NCBI GenBank assembly: GCA_003224905.1
Contig: QIAA01000174.1
Coordinates: 1-64,000 of the forward strand
Reading direction: 5' to 3'
Source: Acidobacteriota bacterium
GTDB lineage: Bacteria > Acidobacteriota > Terriglobia > Terriglobales > Acidobacteriaceae
Length of the DNA: 64,000 nt
Both the position numbers and the translations under genes were made by a program. The first letter of the stretch is position 1; every line of letters starts with the position of its first letter. Below, in pieces: positions 25,745-35,090 of the stretch. The notes below the pieces were generated by a model. That model made no database searches. It saw only the letters and a list, made by a program, of their open reading frames with translations, and had not been told where the DNA came from.

Positions 25745-26986
25745 ATGAACACTTCTGAACTTATCTACGACTGGAACCGGGTTCTTCCGAAGTCCCTGCA
25801 GACGGCCGTCCCTGTTCTGTTGAATGATGAAACGCTGCGCGACGGTTTGCAGTCTCCCTCGGTTCGCGATCCTTCGATCCCGGAAAAAATCAAGATTCTG
25901 CACCTGATGGAAGCTCTGGGCATTAACTCGCTCGATCTCGGCCTCCCCGGAGCGGGGCCGCGTGCCCTCGAGCACAGCGAAGCGCTGGCGCGGGAAATTG
26001 CGCGGCACAAGATGAAGATCCGCGCGAACTGCGCCGCCCGCACCCACGAGAATGACATTCGGCCAATTGCGGATATCGTCCAGCGCACCGGGTTGAACAT
26101 CGCTGCCGCAACTTTTATCGGTTCCAGTCCGATTCGACGTTACACGGAGGGATGGACAGAAGAGTTCCTGCTCCAGACCACGGAAAAAGCCGTGAAGTAC
26201 GCAGTATCGCTTGGCCTCGAAGTAACCTATGTCACCGAAGACACCTCCCGCTGCGATCCCGAAACTGTTAAGCGGCTGTATTCGACCGCAATCAATTGCG
26301 GCGCGCGCGCGATTGTCGTTTGCGACACTGCCGGGCACGCCACGCCCATGGGGGCGTATGCGCTCATAAAGTTCGTACTCGACGAGATTGTGAAGCCTTC
26401 GGGTGAGAAAATTCGTGTCGATTGGCATGGGCACTGCGACCGCGGCCTTGCCGTTGCCAACTCCATTGCCGCCCTCCTCGCCGGCGCCCAATGCGTGCAT
26501 GCCTGTGCCCTGGCTTTGGGTGAGCGGGTCGGCAACACCCAAATGGACCAGATGCTGGTCAACCTGAAGCTAATGGGTATCCCTCCTTGGAACCAGCAGG
26601 ACCTGACCAGGCTGAAGGACTATTGTCAGGTCGTGTCGCAGGCCACAGGCGTGCCAATTCCGCCCAACTACCCCGTCTTTGGGGAAGATGCATTCCGTAC
26701 GGCAACCGGCGTCCATGCTGCTGCACTGATCAAGGCGTACAAGAAGAATGATGTCGAGCTCGCAAACGCAGTCTATTCTGGCGTACCCGCGCATGTGTTT
26801 GGCCTGGAGCAGATCATCGACATTGGTCCCATGAGCGGCAAGTCGAATGTTCTCTTCTGGCTCGAACGGCATGGCTTGCCTGCAAGTGATGGCCTCGTGG
26901 ACCGGATCTACAAACGGGCAAAATCCTCCGATCACACTCTGAACGAGGCGGAGATTCTTCAGTGCGTACAGAACGTGAATGCCTGA
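25745..26986 (+). CDS. HMGL-like/LeuA-type pyruvate carboxyltransferase family enzyme
   Basis: 413 aa TIM barrel of the isopropylmalate/homocitrate synthase and HMG-CoA lyase superfamily. Metal-site Asp28 in NDETLRDGLQS, the Lys/Arg end RIRANCAART, and the metal motif HGHCDRGLAVANS at 228-240. It lacks the C-terminal regulatory domain of LeuA. The exact reaction (2-isopropylmalate, citramalate, homocitrate or a lyase) cannot be decided; no leuBCD genes are near. The next gene is an M20 peptidase 33 bp later. Confidence 0.88.
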   Translation: MNTSELIYDWNRVLPKSLQTAVPVLLNDETLRDGLQSPSVRDPSIPEKIKILHLMEALGINSLDLGLPGAGPRALEHSEALAREIARHKMKIRANCAARTHENDIRPIADIVQRTGLNIAAATFIGSSPIRRYTEGWTEEFLLQTTEKAVKYAVSLGLEVTYVTEDTSRCDPETVKRLYSTAINCGARAIVVCDTAGHATPMGAYALIKFVLDEIVKPSGEKIRVDWHGHCDRGLAVANSIAALLAGAQCVHACALALGERVGNTQMDQMLVNLKLMGIPPWNQQDLTRLKDYCQVVSQATGVPIPPNYPVFGEDAFRTATGVHAAALIKAYKKNDVELANAVYSGVPAHVFGLEQIIDIGPMSGKSNVLFWLERHGLPASDGLVDRIYKRAKSSDHTLNEAEILQCVQNVNA

Positions 26987-27019
26987 CGTGTTTCAGCGTT
27001 GTAAGATGGCGAAGCAGCC

Positions 27020-28270
27020 ATGGTCACGCCGCGTCCAGAACTCCTAAGCGATCTCCAGCAGGACCTGGTCCGGCTGCAGGCTCTTGAGGAAATCCGCAAC
27101 GCCTTCGCCTGGCTCCGCTCCCACGAACCTCAATTTGCCAGTTGGCAGCTTCAGGCGGCGCGCATTCCTGCTCCCCCCTTCGGTGAATCCGCACGCGGGG
27201 ATTGGCTTGAGGCCAGGTTCCGCGAGCAGGGACTTGACGACGTTCACCGTGATGACGTCGGCAACGTCTTCGGAATTCATCCCGGTGTGGGAGCGACTTA
27301 CGTTGCCCTGAGCGCCCACCTCGACACAGTTTTTCCCGCAGGCACGCCTCTGAACATAAGGCAACAAGGGACGCGCCTTTACGGTCCAGGTGTTTCCGAC
27401 AACGGCGCTGGAGTCACTGCGATGCTGGCAATTGTGGCGCTGCTGCGGGCCGTGCAGATCCGGCATTCATTGCCGTTGCTCTTTATCGGGAACGTTGGCG
27501 AAGAAGGCGAAGGCGACCTGCGAGGCATGCGCCACATTTTTTCCGCTCCTCGCTGGCGAGATTCCATTCATTACAGTCTCATACTCGACGGAGCGGGCTC
27601 AGACACGATTGTCGCCGAAGCCCTTGGGAGCCGCCGCTTTGAAGTGATCGTGCGCGGTCCGGGTGGGCATTCGTGGACCGACTTCGGCGCTCCCAACCCG
27701 ATCGTGGTGCTGTCACGAGCCATTCAGGAGTTTGCCCGCACTCCGGTGCCTGCCTCTCCGAAGACGAGCTTCAATATCGGCGTGATTCGCGGCGGCACTT
27801 CGGTTAACTCCATTCCCGAGTCCGCCAGCATGCGCGTGGACATCCGTTCCACTTCTATGGCGGAAATGGAACGCCTGGAACATGCCTTGCGCGCGGCGAT
27901 CGACCGCGCGATCGAAGAAGAGTCTCGAGCCATTGAGTCGCGAGCGCCCGCACAAAAGCGGCCATTCGGGGTGAGTTGCGAATTTGTGCCCATCGGCAAT
28001 CGTCCCGCGGGAGAATTGAATGCCAATGCCCGCATGCTGCAGGTAATCCGCGCCGTGGATGCGCAACTCGGCAATGTGGCGCAGGTGCAGCGTGCCTCCA
28101 CGGATGCCAACATCCCGCTCTCAATCGGGCGCGAGGCTCTCGCGATTGGCGGCGGAGGCATAGGCGGCGGAGCGCACACTCTTCAGGAATGGTTCGATTG
28201 CAGCGGACGTGAATTAGGCCTGAAACGAATCCTGCTGACACTCCTGATGCTGGCCGGCGCAGGCGAATAA
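27020..28270 (+). CDS. M20-family metallopeptidase (PepT/CPG2-like)
   Basis: 416 aa. Zinc ligands in family order: H100-LD in LSAHLDTVFPAG, D127 in GPGVSDNGAG, the catalytic E161 and E162 in GNVGEEGEGDLRG, and a late GGGAHTLQEWFD His. The dimerisation domain carries FEVIVRGPGGHSWTD. No signal peptide, so probably a cytosolic di/tripeptidase or amidohydrolase. It follows the HMGL gene by 33 bp. Convergent with the GcvT-family gene. Confidence 0.88.
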   Translation: MVTPRPELLSDLQQDLVRLQALEEIRNAFAWLRSHEPQFASWQLQAARIPAPPFGESARGDWLEARFREQGLDDVHRDDVGNVFGIHPGVGATYVALSAHLDTVFPAGTPLNIRQQGTRLYGPGVSDNGAGVTAMLAIVALLRAVQIRHSLPLLFIGNVGEEGEGDLRGMRHIFSAPRWRDSIHYSLILDGAGSDTIVAEALGSRRFEVIVRGPGGHSWTDFGAPNPIVVLSRAIQEFARTPVPASPKTSFNIGVIRGGTSVNSIPESASMRVDIRSTSMAEMERLEHALRAAIDRAIEEESRAIESRAPAQKRPFGVSCEFVPIGNRPAGELNANARMLQVIRAVDAQLGNVAQVQRASTDANIPLSIGREALAIGGGGIGGGAHTLQEWFDCSGRELGLKRILLTLLMLAGAGE

Positions 28271-28274
28271 TTCC

Positions 28275-29471
28275 TTACACCGGCACCGCCGTCTTTCGCT
28301 TGGGATTAAAAAACCCCAGCTTCGCGATCTTCGCCGTCACTTTCTGCCGCATCGCCTCAATCGTAATCTCCATCTGAAGCTTGGTTCCAAGTTCGGAGTG
28401 CGCAGTTTCAACACTCGCCAGCGCGATCAATTTCTTGAGCACGGGAGACCAGGTCGTAGTTGTCGCTTTCCCGACTTGTTTTTCCCCTAGGTACACCGGA
28501 ACCGGGACGCGCGACGCTTGACTCGGCGCAGCGGGTGTCAGGCCAAATTTTTCGTAGCGATCTTCGACCTCGGTCCAATCAACTTCGAGACCAACCAGTT
28601 GCCTCGCCACTCCCTGTTTCTGAGCGCGTTCCAACGCGGCTTTGCCCACGAAAGTTTCTTTCTCCAAGTGGACCATGCGGCCAAAGCCCAGCTCGTAAGG
28701 CGAAAACTTCTGGGATGGAATCAGCGCCTTCTTGCTGCTCGTGTAGTCCACTTCAATCAAGAGCAGGCCGGCCTCCACGCGAGCGATATCCAGAGCTAGC
28801 ATCCCCGCGGCGTGAAGATCGAATTGCCTGCCCTTCTCCATCAGCGCATCCCATACTTTCACCGCGTCGTTCCACGGCACCCAGATCTCATACCCAAGAT
28901 CACCCGTATAGCCCGTGCGCGAAATATCAACAGGCACGCCCGCAATCTTGCCGCTCGTCTTGCGAAAATATTTCAGGTTCGCAATATCCGCGTCCGTCAC
29001 GGTTTTCAGCAGCTTGCCAGACGTAGGCCCTTGCAACGCGAGAGCCGCGACCTTCTCGGAGATGTCCTCGATCTCCACATCCATATTCAACCCGTTCTGC
29101 CGGAACCAGCGCAGGCTCGGATCAGCGGCAGTCCATCGGTATCTGTTTTCTTCCAGTCGGGTAATCGTGCCGTCATCGATGACTTTCCCTTGCTCATCAC
29201 ACCAGCAGCAGTAAATAACCTGCCCTACCGCAACTTTGTTGATGTCACGTGTGATTACCCGATTCACCAGCTTCGTAGCATCTTTGCCGGTGACCAAATA
29301 TTTGTACAGCGGAGTGATATCGATCAGCGCAGCGGCATTGCGGATGGCGTTGTACTCATGATCATGGTGAACTTCATATACGCTGACCGTGTAATACCCT
29401 GACCACTCGCGATAATTGAGGCTATGGCACAGGGCAAAAGTTCTCTCGTGAAACGCTGTCCCAACCGGCAA
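28275..29471 (-). CDS. GcvT-family aminomethyltransferase-like protein
   Basis: 398 aa. Start TTG 29471 (MPVGTAFHERTFALCHS), with GAGGG upstream. Folate-binding family marks: YEVHHDHEYNAIRNAAALID, VTGKDATKLVNRVITRDI, GRTGYTGDLGYEIW-type block (ISRTGYTGDLGYEIW) and GMLALDIARVEAGLLLIE. The glycine cleavage T-protein is the best-known member. Here gcvH and gcvP are absent nearby, so it may demethylate another substrate such as a betaine or dimethylglycine. It ends 5 bp from the convergent M20 gene. Confidence 0.85.
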   Translation of the reverse strand: MPVGTAFHERTFALCHSLNYREWSGYYTVSVYEVHHDHEYNAIRNAAALIDITPLYKYLVTGKDATKLVNRVITRDINKVAVGQVIYCCWCDEQGKVIDDGTITRLEENRYRWTAADPSLRWFRQNGLNMDVEIEDISEKVAALALQGPTSGKLLKTVTDADIANLKYFRKTSGKIAGVPVDISRTGYTGDLGYEIWVPWNDAVKVWDALMEKGRQFDLHAAGMLALDIARVEAGLLLIEVDYTSSKKALIPSQKFSPYELGFGRMVHLEKETFVGKAALERAQKQGVARQLVGLEVDWTEVEDRYEKFGLTPAAPSQASRVPVPVYLGEKQVGKATTTTWSPVLKKLIALASVETAHSELGTKLQMEITIEAMRQKVTAKIAKLGFFNPKRKTAVPV

Positions 29472-29489
29472 AGTGGTTCCCTCGTATTT

Positions 29490-29535
29490 CTGATTTTCCT
29501 CTGTGTGCCTCTGTGTCCTCTGTGGTTATTTGCGC
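29490..29535. repeat. CTCTGTG-type dispersed intergenic repeat
   Basis: A run of related units (CCTCTGTGTGCC, TCTGTGTCCTCTGTGGTTA) in the 154-bp gap between the GcvT-family gene and truA. Its reverse complement has CACAGAGG units of the same kind seen elsewhere as CACAAAGG/GCAAAGG. No gene is seen there. Confidence 0.4.
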
Positions 29536-29625
29536 TGGTTCGGAGAGGAAGTACAGAAGTCAAAATTTCGACGCGATTATATTCAGGTTCTTGTGCTATA
29601 GGCAATGTACGTTTATGGCAACCTG

Positions 29626-30378
29626 TTAATACTCCACTCCCACCAGATACAACCCGCTGGCTGGCGCAGTAGCGCCTGCGGCGCACCGATTGCGCGCCTC
29701 AAGAATTCTCACCATCTCCGACGGACTAAGTGTTCCTTTACCGGCCAGCACAAACGTCCCCACTAGGTTCCGTACCATGTGGTGCAGGAATCCATTCCCG
29801 CGCACTTCATAAACGAACTCGTCACCTTCGCGATGCCAGCCCGACGAAGAAATCCGCCGCACATTACACCTGGGATCGTTCTCGCTCCCGCGTTCCGGAT
29901 CGACCGCCGCAAACGAAGTGAAATCGTGCTCGCCGATAACTTCAACTGCAGCCTGTTCCATCGCCTCTTCATTGAGAGGATACGGGTGATGCCATACATA
30001 GCGCGCAAGAAAGGGCGGACAGATGTCGGCTCGGTAAAGCCGGTATCTGTAGGTCTTTGCCCGCGCCGATTTGCGCGGATGAAACTCCGAGTCAACTTCC
30101 GCCGCTTCCAGCACGCGGACAGAAGCGGGCAAGATATCATTCAACGCCTTCAGCAGGTTTCCGGCAGGAATCGGCGATTCAGTCTTGAAGCTGGCCACCT
30201 GCCCCAGCGCATGCACCCCGGCATCAGTTCGGCCGGAGCCCTGTGGCAAGACGTTTTCCCCAGTCACCCGTCCAATAACTGAAGCTAATGTGCCTTGAAT
30301 AGTGACGGCGTCCGGCTGAACTTGCCAACCGGAAAAATCGCTGCCGTCATATGCCAGCACCAGCTTGATATTCCGCAT
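29626..30378 (-). CDS. truA: tRNA pseudouridine(38-40) synthase TruA
   Basis: 250 aa from ATG 30378 (MRNIKLVLAYDGSDFSGWQ) with GAGGA upstream; a frame 13 codons longer is less likely. The catalytic Asp52 is in GSGRTDAGVHALGQ. HHPYPLNEEAMEQAA, FTSFAA and FLHHMVRNLVGT are the other family blocks. It modifies uridines 38-40 in the tRNA anticodon arm. Single gene, divergent from the TolC-like gene. Confidence 0.95.
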   Translation of the reverse strand: MRNIKLVLAYDGSDFSGWQVQPDAVTIQGTLASVIGRVTGENVLPQGSGRTDAGVHALGQVASFKTESPIPAGNLLKALNDILPASVRVLEAAEVDSEFHPRKSARAKTYRYRLYRADICPPFLARYVWHHPYPLNEEAMEQAAVEVIGEHDFTSFAAVDPERGSENDPRCNVRRISSSGWHREGDEFVYEVRGNGFLHHMVRNLVGTFVLAGKGTLSPSEMVRILEARNRCAAGATAPASGLYLVGVEY

Positions 30379-30651
30379 GTTTCCTGAGTCTTCTTCTCGG
30401 CGCCACTCATCCAACAAACGTTCTACTCTTTACAAACATTTACTGTTTGCAGCTGCCTCGGTTAAAAATCGGAGCGATTGCCTCGGATATACTATTTCAT
30501 TCACTTGGACAACTTGCGAAGGCACTGCTCCTACCCAGGTCCAACACGAAACACAGGAAAACTGAAACCTGGCAGCCGGCTTTGACGTATCTAGGAAGTG
30601 ATTTTCAGTCTTCAAAAACTTACACCAGCCCCTTTGCACGGAGAAAAACGA

Positions 30652-32808
30652 ATGTTTGCGTCTGCTCTGAATTGTGCGGTTCGATGGGCCAGTGTCGGGG
30701 TTTTACTCACAGCCTTGGCGCTTAATTCCTCGGGTCAAGATACCCAGCAAGGACAGCCTGCTTCATCAGCGCAGCCCGCGGCCGTTCCGCAAGCCCCCAA
30801 AGCGCAGCAGTTTTTGCTGAAGGATTACTCCAAACCGCGTTCGCATTTCCCAAACCCCCTGGCGCCCTACACGCCACAGCATATTCCGCCCCCATTTCTC
30901 AACAACACGCCACGAATCGATCAGTTCCTGCAGGGCGGCAAGCTCTACCTTTCCATGAATGACGCCGTAGCCCTGGCGTTGGAAAACAACCTCGACATAG
31001 CCATTCAGCGTTACAACCTGAATATCGCCGACACTGATATCCTCCGCACCAAGGCTGGCGCAAATATTCTCGGCGTGAATAGCGGAATCGTCTCGGGCAC
31101 TCCGGGCGGAGGCGTAGGCGGTCTGAGTGGCACCATCGGTTCCGGAACTGGTGGTACCAGCGCCGGAGCTGGCGGCGCAGGCACAGGCACTGCGGGCCTG
31201 GTCAGCTCAACTCTTGGCAGCGGCCCCACCATCGCCAGCTTCGATCCGCTGGTCACGGGCACCTTGCAAATGGATCGCCTGTATACCCAATCCACAAGTA
31301 TTTTCAGCCCCATACCGATAGCAAACCAGAATACGGGAACCGCGAATTTTTCCTACCAGCAGGGTTTCCATTCAGGGACGAGTCTGTCCGCTGGATTTAA
31401 CAACACTCATACTACGACGGATAGTCCTACAGCCACTTACAGTCCATCCCTAGCTTCTGGCTTCCAGTTCAGGGTGAGCCAGCATCTCTTACAGGGCTTC
31501 GGGCTCGCGCCCAATACTCGCTTTATCCGCATCGCCAAAAACAATCGCGAGATCAGCGATATCGCCTTTCGTCTGCAAACGATCACGACGGTTGATCAGA
31601 TTCAGAATATTTATTGGGATTTAGTCTTCGCCTACGAAAATGTGCGGGTACAAAACGAATCCTTGGCATTCGCGCAGAAGACGCTGTCCGACACCAAAAA
31701 GCAGGTCGATATCGGCACCTTGGCGCCGATTGAGGTAGTGCGCGCCCAGAGCACCGTCGCCAGTGACCAGCAGCAGCTGACTCTGGCGCAGACGAACCTC
31801 CAGTTGCAACAGCTGCTGATGAAGAACGCCATCAGTCGGACGCTGGTCGACCCCCGCTTGGCGGACGCCGAAGTCATTCCCACTTCCACAATGCAGGTTC
31901 CTGCGGAGGAAGCGGTAACCCCCACAGAGGAACTGGTTAACGATGCCCTCGGCCACCGCGCCGAGCTTGCCCAGGCGCGAATCAATCTCAGCAATCAGGA
32001 AATCAGTATGAAGGCCGTGCGCAGTGCGCTGCTGCCGAGCCTGGATCTCTATGCCTATTATGGCGGCAGTGGTATTGGCGGCAATGTCGCACTGCCACCT
32101 TGCCCGCCAAACACTCCCCCGGGCAGCTTTCTGCGATGTTTTGATCCCGCCCTGGCGGCGCCTCCTTTCCGTAACGGCGGTCCGGTTGGGTATGGGAACA
32201 CATTGAGTCAGCTGGTGGATTCATCCTCCCCGGACAAGGGAGTTGGCATGAGCCTCACAATTCCTATCCGCAATCGCGCTGGGCAAGCCACCCAGATTCG
32301 CTCGGAACTCGAATACCGCCAGGCGCAGATGCGGCTGCAGCAGGTGGAAAACCAGGTGCGTATCGAAGTGCGACAAGCGCAATTTTCTGTGCAACAAAAC
32401 CGCGCTGCTGTGGCTTCCGCGCAAGCCGCGGTGGATCTTGGCCACCAGTCTCTGGACGCGGAGCAGAAGAAGTATGCTCTGGGCGCTTCGACCACAACGC
32501 TGGTTCTGCAGAACCAGACTGCCCTGGCCCAGGCGGAATCCACCCTTGTTTCGGCTATGGCGGCGTATGAAAAGGCACGAATCGAGTTGGACCGCGCCAC
32601 CGGCCTTCTCCTAGACCATGCAAACATCCTGGTATCGGACGCCGAGCGCGGCGAGGTGACGCATATGCCCAGCATTCCATATGCCCAGCCGCGACCACAA
32701 CAGCCTTCTGCAACGCCGCAAACAACGCAACCACCACAAAATACGCCGCAACAGCAGCAACAGCCACAGCCACAGGAGCAACCGCAGCCTCAACCGCCGC
32801 AGGAGTGA
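30652..32808 (+). CDS. TolC-family outer-membrane channel protein
   Basis: 718 aa from ATG 30652 (MFASALNCAVRW), with GGAGA before it. Signal peptide near 1-30, then two OEP repeats: helices MNDAVALALENNLDIAIQR, LAFAQKTLSDTKKQVDIGTL, IEVVRAQSTVASDQQQLTLA, and the second half ALLPSLDLYAYYGG, RNRAGQATQIRSELEYRQAQ and LDAEQKKYALGASTT. Two oddities: a Gly/Ser-rich insert at ~145-195 (GTPGGGVGGLSGTIGSGTGG), and a Pro/Gln-rich tail of about 45 residues. No RND pump or membrane-fusion protein is adjacent. The protein forms a trimeric channel for efflux or secretion. Confidence 0.88.
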   Translation: MFASALNCAVRWASVGVLLTALALNSSGQDTQQGQPASSAQPAAVPQAPKAQQFLLKDYSKPRSHFPNPLAPYTPQHIPPPFLNNTPRIDQFLQGGKLYLSMNDAVALALENNLDIAIQRYNLNIADTDILRTKAGANILGVNSGIVSGTPGGGVGGLSGTIGSGTGGTSAGAGGAGTGTAGLVSSTLGSGPTIASFDPLVTGTLQMDRLYTQSTSIFSPIPIANQNTGTANFSYQQGFHSGTSLSAGFNNTHTTTDSPTATYSPSLASGFQFRVSQHLLQGFGLAPNTRFIRIAKNNREISDIAFRLQTITTVDQIQNIYWDLVFAYENVRVQNESLAFAQKTLSDTKKQVDIGTLAPIEVVRAQSTVASDQQQLTLAQTNLQLQQLLMKNAISRTLVDPRLADAEVIPTSTMQVPAEEAVTPTEELVNDALGHRAELAQARINLSNQEISMKAVRSALLPSLDLYAYYGGSGIGGNVALPPCPPNTPPGSFLRCFDPALAAPPFRNGGPVGYGNTLSQLVDSSSPDKGVGMSLTIPIRNRAGQATQIRSELEYRQAQMRLQQVENQVRIEVRQAQFSVQQNRAAVASAQAAVDLGHQSLDAEQKKYALGASTTTLVLQNQTALAQAESTLVSAMAAYEKARIELDRATGLLLDHANILVSDAERGEVTHMPSIPYAQPRPQQPSATPQTTQPPQNTPQQQQQPQPQEQPQPQPPQE

Positions 32809-32968
32809 GAGATATCTGCTCCTGTGTGGCGCGGGCCGACTCGCCCGCGGAGCGCCAGGCCTAGTTGTGCCCCGCGGGAGGAGGAGAAACTACTCATAGA
32901 GAGTACTCAGGGGCAACGCACCGCGCCCGCTATTCCGCCTTTCTATTGCGCCGGTTTATTCTCTCCGC

Positions 32969-33871
32969 GTGACCATCTCGGTCGTGCTCATCACCAAAGA
33001 CGAAGAAGCCAATCTACCCAACACACTCGAGAGCGTGCACCCGCTGGTCCGGGACGGCAAAGGCGAAATTATCGTCGTGGACTCAGGTTCAACAGACCGA
33101 ACTCTGGAAATTGCGCGATCATATGGAGCAAAAATCTTCTCAGAGCCATGGAAGGGCTTCGCCGCGCAAAAAAATTCTGCGATGGAGAAGGCATCCTGTG
33201 ACTGGGTGCTGCAACTGGATGCAGATGAAGCTTTGGAGCCGGAACTCGCGCAGGAGATACAACTCATCGTCGAATTTCCATCAGAGATGGATCGTGAAGC
33301 CCGCCAGAAAAGGATTCACGAACTAGTCTACGTGTTCACCTCCCGCACACTGCGGGAATTACGAGCAGTCGCAGACGAAGAGGGCAAGAAAGCCCGCGAT
33401 TACGGCGCGTTCTATCAGTTGTCAGGATTCTGTATCCCCCGCAAGAATTTCTTCCTCGGCCGCTGGATCAAGCATGGCGGTTATCATCCCGACCCCAAGC
33501 TGCGCCTGATTCGCCGAGGCAAGGGAAAATTCGAGGAATACGGCGCACATCCGACAATGAAAGTGAACGGGCCGACTGGCCACTTGCGCCATGCGTTGAT
33601 CCACAACGCGTATCCCACGCTGCGCGGCTACATCGATCACATGAACAGCTATTCGTCCTCAGGTGCCGGGATCGCACTTGAAAAGGGACATCGCAGATTC
33701 AGCATTCTGAATATCATCGTCCGCCCAATCCTGACGTTCATCTACAACTACTTCCTTCGTCTCGGATTCCTCGATGGCCGCGAAGGCTTGCTCCTTCACC
33801 TGTATCATTCGGGTTACGTTTCCTGGAAATACGCCAAAGCCTGGGAACTCGCCCGGCGCAATTCTAGGTAA
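32969..33871 (+). CDS. Family 2 glycosyltransferase (WaaE/KdtX-like)
   Basis: 300 aa, GTG start at 32969. GT-A fold with ISVVLITKDEEANLPNTLES, IIVVDSGSTDRTLEI, WVLQLDADEALEP (metal DAD) and GFCIPRKNFFLGRWIKHGG. This pattern fits LPS inner-core beta-1,4-glucosyltransferases of the WaaE/KdtX group. The ~180-aa C-terminal part has one hydrophobic stretch near 250-265 for membrane attachment. No LPS cluster surrounds it. The gap before it (32809-32968) holds no gene. Confidence 0.82.
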   Translation: MTISVVLITKDEEANLPNTLESVHPLVRDGKGEIIVVDSGSTDRTLEIARSYGAKIFSEPWKGFAAQKNSAMEKASCDWVLQLDADEALEPELAQEIQLIVEFPSEMDREARQKRIHELVYVFTSRTLRELRAVADEEGKKARDYGAFYQLSGFCIPRKNFFLGRWIKHGGYHPDPKLRLIRRGKGKFEEYGAHPTMKVNGPTGHLRHALIHNAYPTLRGYIDHMNSYSSSGAGIALEKGHRRFSILNIIVRPILTFIYNYFLRLGFLDGREGLLLHLYHSGYVSWKYAKAWELARRNSR

Positions 33872-33873
33872 GT

Positions 33874-34227
33874 TTATCCCGCGCGCGTTCCGTCTGGCAC
33901 CGTACTCTCGGGCACCGCGAGCACCGGCCGCACGCCATCGGCGTAGCCGATGTCGAACAACATCCCTTCCGATACCACGCCGCGTATCGTGCGCGGTTCA
34001 AGGTTCACTACGAACAGCGCCTGCTTGCCCTCAATGTCGCGCGGATTGCTGCGCTCTCCGCGCAGCCCGGCAACGATGGTGCGCTCGTGATCCCCAAAGC
34101 TCACACGCAGCTGAACTAGCTTGTCCGAATTCGGAACATCACTCACAGCGACTATGGTTCCCACACGGATATCAATCCGATTCAACAACTCGATCAAAAC
34201 GGCCATCTTCACGGGAGCCGGTGTCAT
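33874..34227 (-). CDS. tRNA-binding domain protein (CsaA/EMAP-II-like)
   Basis: 117 aa. A single OB-fold of the tRNA-bind family: IDIRVGTIVAVSDVPNSDKL, RTIVAGLRGERSNP and GKQALFVVNLEPRTIRGVVS, then SEGMLF. These motifs are as in the C-terminus of MetRS and stand-alone CsaA/TRBP111. It likely binds the elbow of tRNA or acts as a chaperone-like protein. It converges on the glycosyltransferase gene with 2 bp between stops. Confidence 0.88.
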   Translation of the reverse strand: MTPAPVKMAVLIELLNRIDIRVGTIVAVSDVPNSDKLVQLRVSFGDHERTIVAGLRGERSNPRDIEGKQALFVVNLEPRTIRGVVSEGMLFDIGYADGVRPVLAVPESTVPDGTRAG

Positions 34228-34666
34228 GCCCGGAATTGTAGCGAGAGATTCTGGACAGCGTCACCATCAAAGGGGCTAGGCAGTAGTGATATGGCTAGTC
34301 AGTAGCGACAAAAAGAGAGGACACGAACTTCGGGTGATGCGCTCTAAGTTGCCGATCAGTCGGCGGGAGTTTCGGCACAAAAAGCAAGGGGCGCTCAAGA
34401 AAACCTCTGGCCGAAGTTATTCTCTGGAGCGCCCCGTTGCGCGCCACTTCGTCTAAGAGGGTTTTAAGCATCCGCTTTGCCAATCGCAAGGCCTTGAAAA
34501 TAAAGAGTCACTTCCTTCTGGTGACTGGTAAATTTGCACCCTGAGGCGGAAAGATTTACTCCAGAGCAGCTCGTGGCACGATTGGGTCCGAAGCCCTGTT
34601 GAAATTTACTCGACCGTACCTGGCGCCTGCCGCTGGCACCGCCGAACACCCGCCGGCGTCGTATGC
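34228..34666. other. Gene-free stretch before the decayed patch
   Basis: About 440 bp with no frame showing family resemblance. A minus-strand open frame at 34295-34489 has no recognisable pattern or ribosome site. This stretch borders pseudogenes on its right and is probably decayed sequence. Confidence 0.4.
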
Positions 34667-35090
34667 TCATTGCCCCATGTGATTCGGCGTTCCGGCCCCG
34701 GATTGCGCGTGTTCCGCCTTCCAGCGCATGGCTGCCGTGATTCGCGTTCGTCCGCTCGGATGATCAAAGAAAACAAACTCCTCGATTGGCCCAGCGTCAA
34801 GCTTGCGATACTCTCCCAGCTTCAAGTCAATTTGCGCTTCACCATCCGGCTGCTGGCTGGCGTTGATGCCGAAAATGTCAGCCTCGTACTCCATTGTCCG
34901 CGTGATTGTATTTTCCACCGGCGTCATCACAAAAAAATACATCGAGAGAATCAGCACGGCCAGGGGTAGCACCGCCACATCTGTGATCCCATTTACCTGC
35001 CAACTTGCTCCCCACCGCCCAGGGCAATATTCAACCCCCAGTTCAGGAAAGCAAAAGCAATCTCCAAAACAATGCCTTCGAGCGCGCGAA
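34667..35090 (-). pseudogene. M48 (Ste24-like) metallopeptidase C-terminal remnant
   Basis: Reading on the minus strand, the frame ending at 34667 encodes YFFVMTPVENTITRTMEYEA, then DIFGINASQQPDG, then YRKLDAGPIEEFVFFDHPSG and a final AAMRWKAEHA, the end of a CAAX-protease-type M48 peptidase. Upstream, VNGITDVAVLPLAVLILS continues in the same frame past the first start codon, and about 35 bp further (near 35030) the homology moves to another frame (LEIAFAFLNWGLNIALG). The zinc motif HExxH part is absent. It is a 5'-truncated, frameshifted pseudogene. Confidence 0.75.

Noticed and set aside
25661..26542. 293-codon minus-strand frame
   Set aside because: Antisense to the HMGL-like gene with its DETLRDG and HGHCDRG motifs.
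34295..34489. 64-codon minus-strand frame considered as a small gene
   Set aside because: No ribosome site, no motif, and it lies in a decayed stretch.
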